From positions 2,463,001-2,527,000 of the forward strand of contig CP065161.1 in assembly GCA_015693905.1 (NCBI GenBank): 64,000 nt of DNA, in the 5' to 3' direction. How positions within the stretch are numbered: the stretch's first letter is position 1; every line of letters begins with the position of its first letter. Origin of the DNA: Rhodobacterales bacterium HKCCA1288. GTDB taxonomy: Bacteria > Pseudomonadota > Alphaproteobacteria > Rhodobacterales > Rhodobacteraceae. Below, one piece after another: positions 60,071 through 64,000 of this stretch. The translations under genes were made by a program, and so were the position numbers. Under the pieces are notes generated by a model. That model worked only from the letters and a program-made list of their open reading frames with translations. It made no database searches and was not told the origin of the DNA.

Positions 60071-61471
60071 TCACCATTGAAAATCTTCCACTGGCAAATC
60101 TGGTTCGGCTTCCGCGGCATCACTGGCCACTGAAGCATCTGCCTCGGCTTCCGAAACAGGCTCCGCTACAGGTTCCACAACGGTCGGGGCAGGGTCTGCG
60201 ACAGGCACAGATTGAGGGGCCGCAGCAGCAACTGGCGCGGCAGATTCAAGATTGGGTTTTGGCATGGCGGCCGAATAATCTGACAAAGTCGGATGGGCAA
60301 TTGCCCCTGCCCCGCGCTTGCCGAACGTGTCGGCAAAACCTTGGCTCTCCAGACCTGTCATCAGTGACATTTGCGCCATGCCAACGCTGCCTTCTGACAG
60401 AATTTCACGATATAGGTCACCCGCACTGAGGCTGCCCCACCGCACGGCACGATCAAGCAGCAAGCAGATTGGTGAATGTGGTTCCGTGGTGCGAAAATAA
60501 GTGGCAAGGCGGGCTACAGCCTGCAGCGCCTCATTGCGATTGGCGAGATTGGCAGACGGGTCAAAGCCCATACCACCCCCACGCATGCCATGCGCAGCCT
60601 GCGACGGCTCAGACGCAGCGTCACTTGTGTCTGTCGCTACGTCTTCATCTGTAAGTGCCTCGTCCTCAACACCTGGCCAAACGAAATTGCTGCCTTCAAC
60701 CAAACGCTGGATCGCCGCAAGGATATCAGTAACCAAACGGCGTCCATACCCAATCATGGGCGCGGTTTGACTGTGCTGTGCGGCGTATCTCTTGAGGGCT
60801 GTATCCAAGCGGTCGAATTGGCGCTGGATATCCTGCAGCCCTTCGACTTTTTGCGTCAGCGCGTCATACCCAGTCTCAAGGCCCGCACTCGTTTCGGCAC
60901 GCAGCTCGTCCAATGTGCCGTTTTTATCGGCAAGAATGAACTTTCCGTAGGTGACCTCACCGATCAAACGATGCGCCGTCATGGGGGCGGCCAAGAGACC
61001 GCTGCCTTCAACTTCACCCACCAACTGAACAAAAGGGCGCAATCGCAATTCGGCAATTTCTGCTGCTTGCGCCTGTTCACCATCACCTTTCAGCTTATCC
61101 GCGGGCGGCAAGGGTTGTAGGCTATCTATGCTTTCTTCTACCAAATCAGCAATTGCTGTTAACGCGGCTGCGGTGTTTTGAATTGGTTTCTCACCATGCA
61201 CTTGCGCAGCGGTGAACCATGTAAATATTTCTAAGTCTTTCGATGTCTCTTTCAGACAGGTTTCACAAAGCTCTGCCAAGTTTGCCCAAGCTGCTGAATT
61301 CGCCGCGGCAAGCTCACGGTTTTCAAGACTTTCTTGTGTTTCGGAAAGACTGCGCCAAGCGGCCTGCGCAGCGTTAAAGGCGTTTCGCAACGCGCGATAG
61401 GTTGGCTTATCCCCTTTGAGGTAAATGCCAAACGGGTCATCGCCAGCGATGGGTGCCTTTAGATGCTCCAC
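60071..61471 (-). CDS. tssA: T6SS assembly protein TssA
   Basis: A 466-residue TssA. The N-terminal ImpA domain opens LKAPIAGDDPFGIYLKGDK and continues with WRSLSETQESLENRELAAANSAAW (in parts), and the middle has ALAAIQRLVEG-like ILAAIQRLVEGSNF. A NRNEALQAVARLATYFRTTEPHSPI stretch (in parts) near residues 320-345 is the TssA C-terminal type. The last 75 residues are Ala/Pro/Val/Glu low complexity. The start is GTG at 61471, chosen for AAGGAGGGGG just upstream; the frame stays open to 61537. TssA primes tube and sheath polymerisation. Confidence 0.9.
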   Translation of the reverse strand: MEHLKAPIAGDDPFGIYLKGDKPTYRALRNAFNAAQAAWRSLSETQESLENRELAAANSAAWANLAELCETCLKETSKDLEIFTWFTAAQVHGEKPIQNTAAALTAIADLVEESIDSLQPLPPADKLKGDGEQAQAAEIAELRLRPFVQLVGEVEGSGLLAAPMTAHRLIGEVTYGKFILADKNGTLDELRAETSAGLETGYDALTQKVEGLQDIQRQFDRLDTALKRYAAQHSQTAPMIGYGRRLVTDILAAIQRLVEGSNFVWPGVEDEALTDEDVATDTSDAASEPSQAAHGMRGGGMGFDPSANLANRNEALQAVARLATYFRTTEPHSPICLLLDRAVRWGSLSAGDLYREILSEGSVGMAQMSLMTGLESQGFADTFGKRGAGAIAHPTLSDYSAAMPKPNLESAAPVAAAAPQSVPVADPAPTVVEPVAEPVSEAEADASVASDAAEAEPDLPVEDFQW

Positions 61472-61514
61472 AGCCCCCTCCTTTTGGGTAAATGTTGGTA
61501 TGCGAGGGGGTGGA

Positions 61515-62534
61515 TCACTGCACAACCTCCGCGACACCGATCAAAGATAATGGTGGATAAAGGCCAAGCTGCTGTGCAGAAGCCATGTTCAAAATTACAG
61601 AATAGCGGTTCAATGCGCTGATTGGCAGCGCATCAGGATCCTCGTTTTCCAACAAGATACCTGCCGCCTGACGGGCCGCGAGACGGCCCACGTTGGCATA
61701 GCTTGTGCCGATAGCCATCAGCGCGCCGCCTTCCTCAACCATTTGCGTGTAAGCGGAGAAAACGGGCAGGTTAACTTCGGCTGCAGCTGTCACGAATTCA
61801 ACTTGATGCTCCAAGTTATACGAACTTGAACCAACATAAATAGCCTCAGCACCTTGTGCCTTGAGCGCAGCCATGGCTTGAGGGATTTGCGCAACATCAA
61901 CTTCACCATCAGCATTCGGCGTGTAGAGATGCTCAAGTAAAGAAAAATCAAACTCTTCGGACAGGCTGCGAAGCTTTTCTGTGTTCAGGGTCGAATTCAA
62001 CTCTCCTGGATGATTGATGACGCCCAAGCGTGACGGTCTAAAATATTCGAACATCAATCGCAGTTGCACATCTTCGGGCACGCGGTTGCGCACCCCTGTA
62101 ACGTAATCACGGCCACTGCGTTCATAGCTTTCGACAAGGTCTGACCCAACGGGATCGGCGACAATCATAAACAAGGCAGGAATGTCACCAAGGGCAGAGC
62201 CAGAACCAAATTCTTCACGGGTGCCTAAAATCGCACGGGACACCGTAGTTCCCCAAGTCACGACAAGATCAGGGCGCGCGGCTATGAGTTGAGACTGAAC
62301 CTGCGGCAGCAGATCACGATCCCGCGCTACATCTGTTACCTCTACCTGCACAGGTAAGTTACGATCTTGAAAATAACGGGTGAACGCTTGACAGGCTTCT
62401 TCGCATCCCCGCCAAACGACCATATGCACTGTTCGGATGTCGTCTTGGGGGTTTTGGTTTTGCGCACTTGCCGAGAGGGGCGCCATTAAAAGCGCAGAAA
62501 TCAGCACTGCTTTTAGGGAGAACCGATCAAGCAT
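61515..62534 (-). CDS. Periplasmic binding protein (PF04392-type) at the head of the T6SS operon
   Basis: A 339-residue exported binding protein with a signal peptide ending ASAQ (about residue 25). The layout matches the ABC-substrate-binding family PF04392 (tryptophan/tyrosine-type): VHMVVWRGCEEACQAF, LIAARPDLVVTWGTTVSRA, IPALFMIVADPVGSDLV, RLGVINHPGELNSTLN, GAEAIYVGSSSYNL, and LPVFSAYTQMVEEGGALMAIG. A Cys pair (GCEEAC) near residue 45 may form a disulfide. It overlaps the MFS/HAMP-like gene upstream by 8 nt, so it is made with it, and tssA follows 43 nt later. No ABC permease is near, so a ligand-presenting sensory role is plausible. Confidence 0.86.
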   Translation of the reverse strand: MLDRFSLKAVLISALLMAPLSASAQNQNPQDDIRTVHMVVWRGCEEACQAFTRYFQDRNLPVQVEVTDVARDRDLLPQVQSQLIAARPDLVVTWGTTVSRAILGTREEFGSGSALGDIPALFMIVADPVGSDLVESYERSGRDYVTGVRNRVPEDVQLRLMFEYFRPSRLGVINHPGELNSTLNTEKLRSLSEEFDFSLLEHLYTPNADGEVDVAQIPQAMAALKAQGAEAIYVGSSSYNLEHQVEFVTAAAEVNLPVFSAYTQMVEEGGALMAIGTSYANVGRLAARQAAGILLENEDPDALPISALNRYSVILNMASAQQLGLYPPLSLIGVAEVVQ

Positions 62535-64000
62535 GAGCAGCCCCCTTATCCCGTTTCAGGGAGAGCAGGGCCATAATCAAACCTAGTGCCGCAACACAGA
62601 CACCGATAATAGCCGCAACCTGACCATAATCCAAAACCACCAACAAGGCCGCAACGACCACAGGGCCAATCACCGATCCGATCCGCTCACTTGTGCGCAA
62701 TAAGCTGAGAGCGCCTGTGCGCGTTATGTCAGGGCTTTGTTCGGCGGCTTCCATTGCAGCAACAATAAGCGGGGCCTTGAGACAGGCATGCACAACACCC
62801 AAAGCAGCAACGACAGCCAAAACCGCCGCCACACTTGCACTTTGATAGAGGCCCAAAAGAACAATGCCTGACATCACAGTGGCCCCGATCACCATCCACA
62901 GATTTTTGCCTAAACGATCCGCAAACCCTGAGGCCAATGGGCTGATTGGAATAATGATTAACGAGTAGACCATCATGATACGCCCAATCTCAGACTGGCT
63001 GGCATCAAGACTGGCCAAATAAATCGGCACGAAGAGATATAGAACGCCCGTAAGGATTACTTTTGCGGGGATTGCGCAGAACAACACGATAAGCACGAAT
63101 TGCGTGTTGCGCATAAGAATAGCGATCGGGCTACGGCTTGCACCTGCGGGAGATTTCTTAGCCTCTGGCGCCGGCAGGTCGGTGCTGAGCATTGACCATC
63201 CCAACAGACCCGCCAACATGGAGAATGCTGTCGCAATAAGAAAGACGGGTTTATACCCCAACCAATCTGCCAAAATCGCACCAATGGCGGTTCCGCACAT
63301 TGTCGCCGTCATCAAAACGCCCACAAAAATCGCCATGCCACGCGCGCGGTTTTCTGGTGGAACAACCGCTGCAATATAGCTTTGGCTGCTGATGGTGATC
63401 ACAGCATACCCAACCGCCGTCATTGAGCGGCCAATCAAAATATCATTGGCGCTGCCTGCGAAGTAACAAATCAAATACCCCGCAATCGCTGGGGTGAGCC
63501 CCGCCATAAACAGGGTCTTATTGCCAAATTTATCAACCAAACGCCCCGCAAATGGGGTAAATACGGCAATGACGAACATAAATGCCGAGATAGGCAAGCC
63601 CATCATAATATCGCGCGCGAATAGGTCACTTTCGGTGTGAAACTCTGCCACGAAAAGAGGCAGGAAGGATTTCTGCAATTCTTCCGCGAAAGAAAACACG
63701 AAAAGAGGAATACGCGCATCCATGATAGACGCGCCAGTGCGCGCATCTGTAACGTAGAGGAAACGCTTTTGCCCAAAGGCCTCTAGCGCTGTGCGTTTTG
63801 CTCCTTGTTTCAGCTTTGAAGCTGCATCCGTCAAACGGTCACGCAGATGGGCATTTTGTGCGTTAAGTCGTTGGATAAAGCGCATGATCAATCGGGAACC
63901 ACGCCCCACTTGATATTGACGCAAGTCCCCTGCGACCCTCTTGTTCAATGCCGTTTCAGCGAGACGGAAAGGTTCAGTCAGCTGCGATGCTGAGACCACA
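62527..64000 (-). CDS. MFS transporter with N-terminal sensor-like extension, 5' end cut by the window
   Basis: At least 490 residues, running past the right edge. The C-terminal 390 residues form an MFS transporter with about twelve hydrophobic segments (GMAIFVGVLMTATMCG, GRLVDKFGNKTLFMAGLTPA with the loop 2-3 motif, SEIGRIMMVYSLIIIP). The N-terminal 110 visible residues are different: TEPFRLAETALNKRVAGDLRQY resembles a HAMP linker, followed by a helical, basic stretch (LRDRLTDAASKLKQG). The first codon in the window is a GTG at 63999, but the HAMP-like start suggests the true protein begins further right with a periplasmic sensor. Coupled by 8-nt overlap to the PF04392-type protein. Confidence 0.78.
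   Translation of the reverse strand, partial: VVSASQLTEPFRLAETALNKRVAGDLRQYQVGRGSRLIMRFIQRLNAQNAHLRDRLTDAASKLKQGAKRTALEAFGQKRFLYVTDARTGASIMDARIPLFVFSFAEELQKSFLPLFVAEFHTESDLFARDIMMGLPISAFMFVIAVFTPFAGRLVDKFGNKTLFMAGLTPAIAGYLICYFAGSANDILIGRSMTAVGYAVITISSQSYIAAVVPPENRARGMAIFVGVLMTATMCGTAIGAILADWLGYKPVFLIATAFSMLAGLLGWSMLSTDLPAPEAKKSPAGASRSPIAILMRNTQFVLIVLFCAIPAKVILTGVLYLFVPIYLASLDASQSEIGRIMMVYSLIIIPISPLASGFADRLGKNLWMVIGATVMSGIVLLGLYQSASVAAVLAVVAALGVVHACLKAPLIVAAMEAAEQSPDITRTGALSLLRTSERIGSVIGPVVVAALLVVLDYGQVAAIIGVCVAALGLIMALLSLKRDKGAAHA

Overview
The window looks like chromosome from an alphaproteobacterium of the Rhodobacteraceae/Roseobacter group. The supporting signs are a recognisable DMSP lyase DddP, the gene order hom-glpX-recJ, a MaeB malic enzyme with a fused phosphotransacetylase-like domain, class 2 PyrD, the nucleoside salvage run cdd-deoA-deoB-add-upp, and moderately GC-rich coding. 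Two tRNA genes are present (Glu-UUC on minus, Gly-UCC on plus). No rRNA or CRISPR array was seen.

Region 1 (1 to about 6.7 kb) is accessory DNA. A minus-strand trio encodes DddP, a D-2-hydroxyacid dehydrogenase and an enolase-superfamily protein cut by the window edge. Upstream of it lie an orphan MreB-like actin that starts at TTG, an IS630-family insertion sequence, a tyrosine recombinase and a divergent XRE-type regulator. The recombinase-regulator pair probably marks the right end of an integrated element.

Region 2 (6.7 to 41.7 kb) is mainly core metabolism. It holds a class V aminotransferase, MatB, an EamA exporter and a TPR-methyltransferase. A family III CoA-transferase and a short citrate-synthase-like lyase form an ATGA-coupled pair, divergent from an IclR regulator with a clear operator dyad. 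Then follow hom-glpX-isochorismatase-recJ, a PLP ammonia-lyase coupled to an M24 hydrolase, glyA, nadK, maeB, prpE, the nucleoside salvage operon with an unlisted 53-codon membrane ORF inside it, a SPOR protein, a pseudo-M48 membrane protein, GST, MerR, two thioesterases, a MATE pump, arsC, pyrD and a DUF952 gene. PrpE in this region could supply the acrylate-to-acryloyl-CoA step downstream of DddP.

Region 3 (41.9 to 64 kb) is one compact minus-strand type VI secretion operon. In transcription order it encodes an MFS transporter (cut by the right edge) with an N-terminal HAMP-like stretch, a PF04392-type periplasmic binding protein, TssA, Hcp, TssB, TssC, a second TssC-like protein, TssE, TssF, TssG, ClpV/TssH, a family 3 periplasmic binding protein, an FHA protein, TssJ, TssK, TssL, TssM, and an unrecognised 209-residue protein next to tRNA-Gly. 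VgrG, PAAR, PpkA, PppA, TagF and TagJ are not in the window. Two translationally integrated solute-binding proteins, a sensor-like transporter, a TssM without a recognisable Walker A motif and an orphan 3' gene make this the best candidate for an undescribed variant: a T6SS wired to small-molecule sensing.
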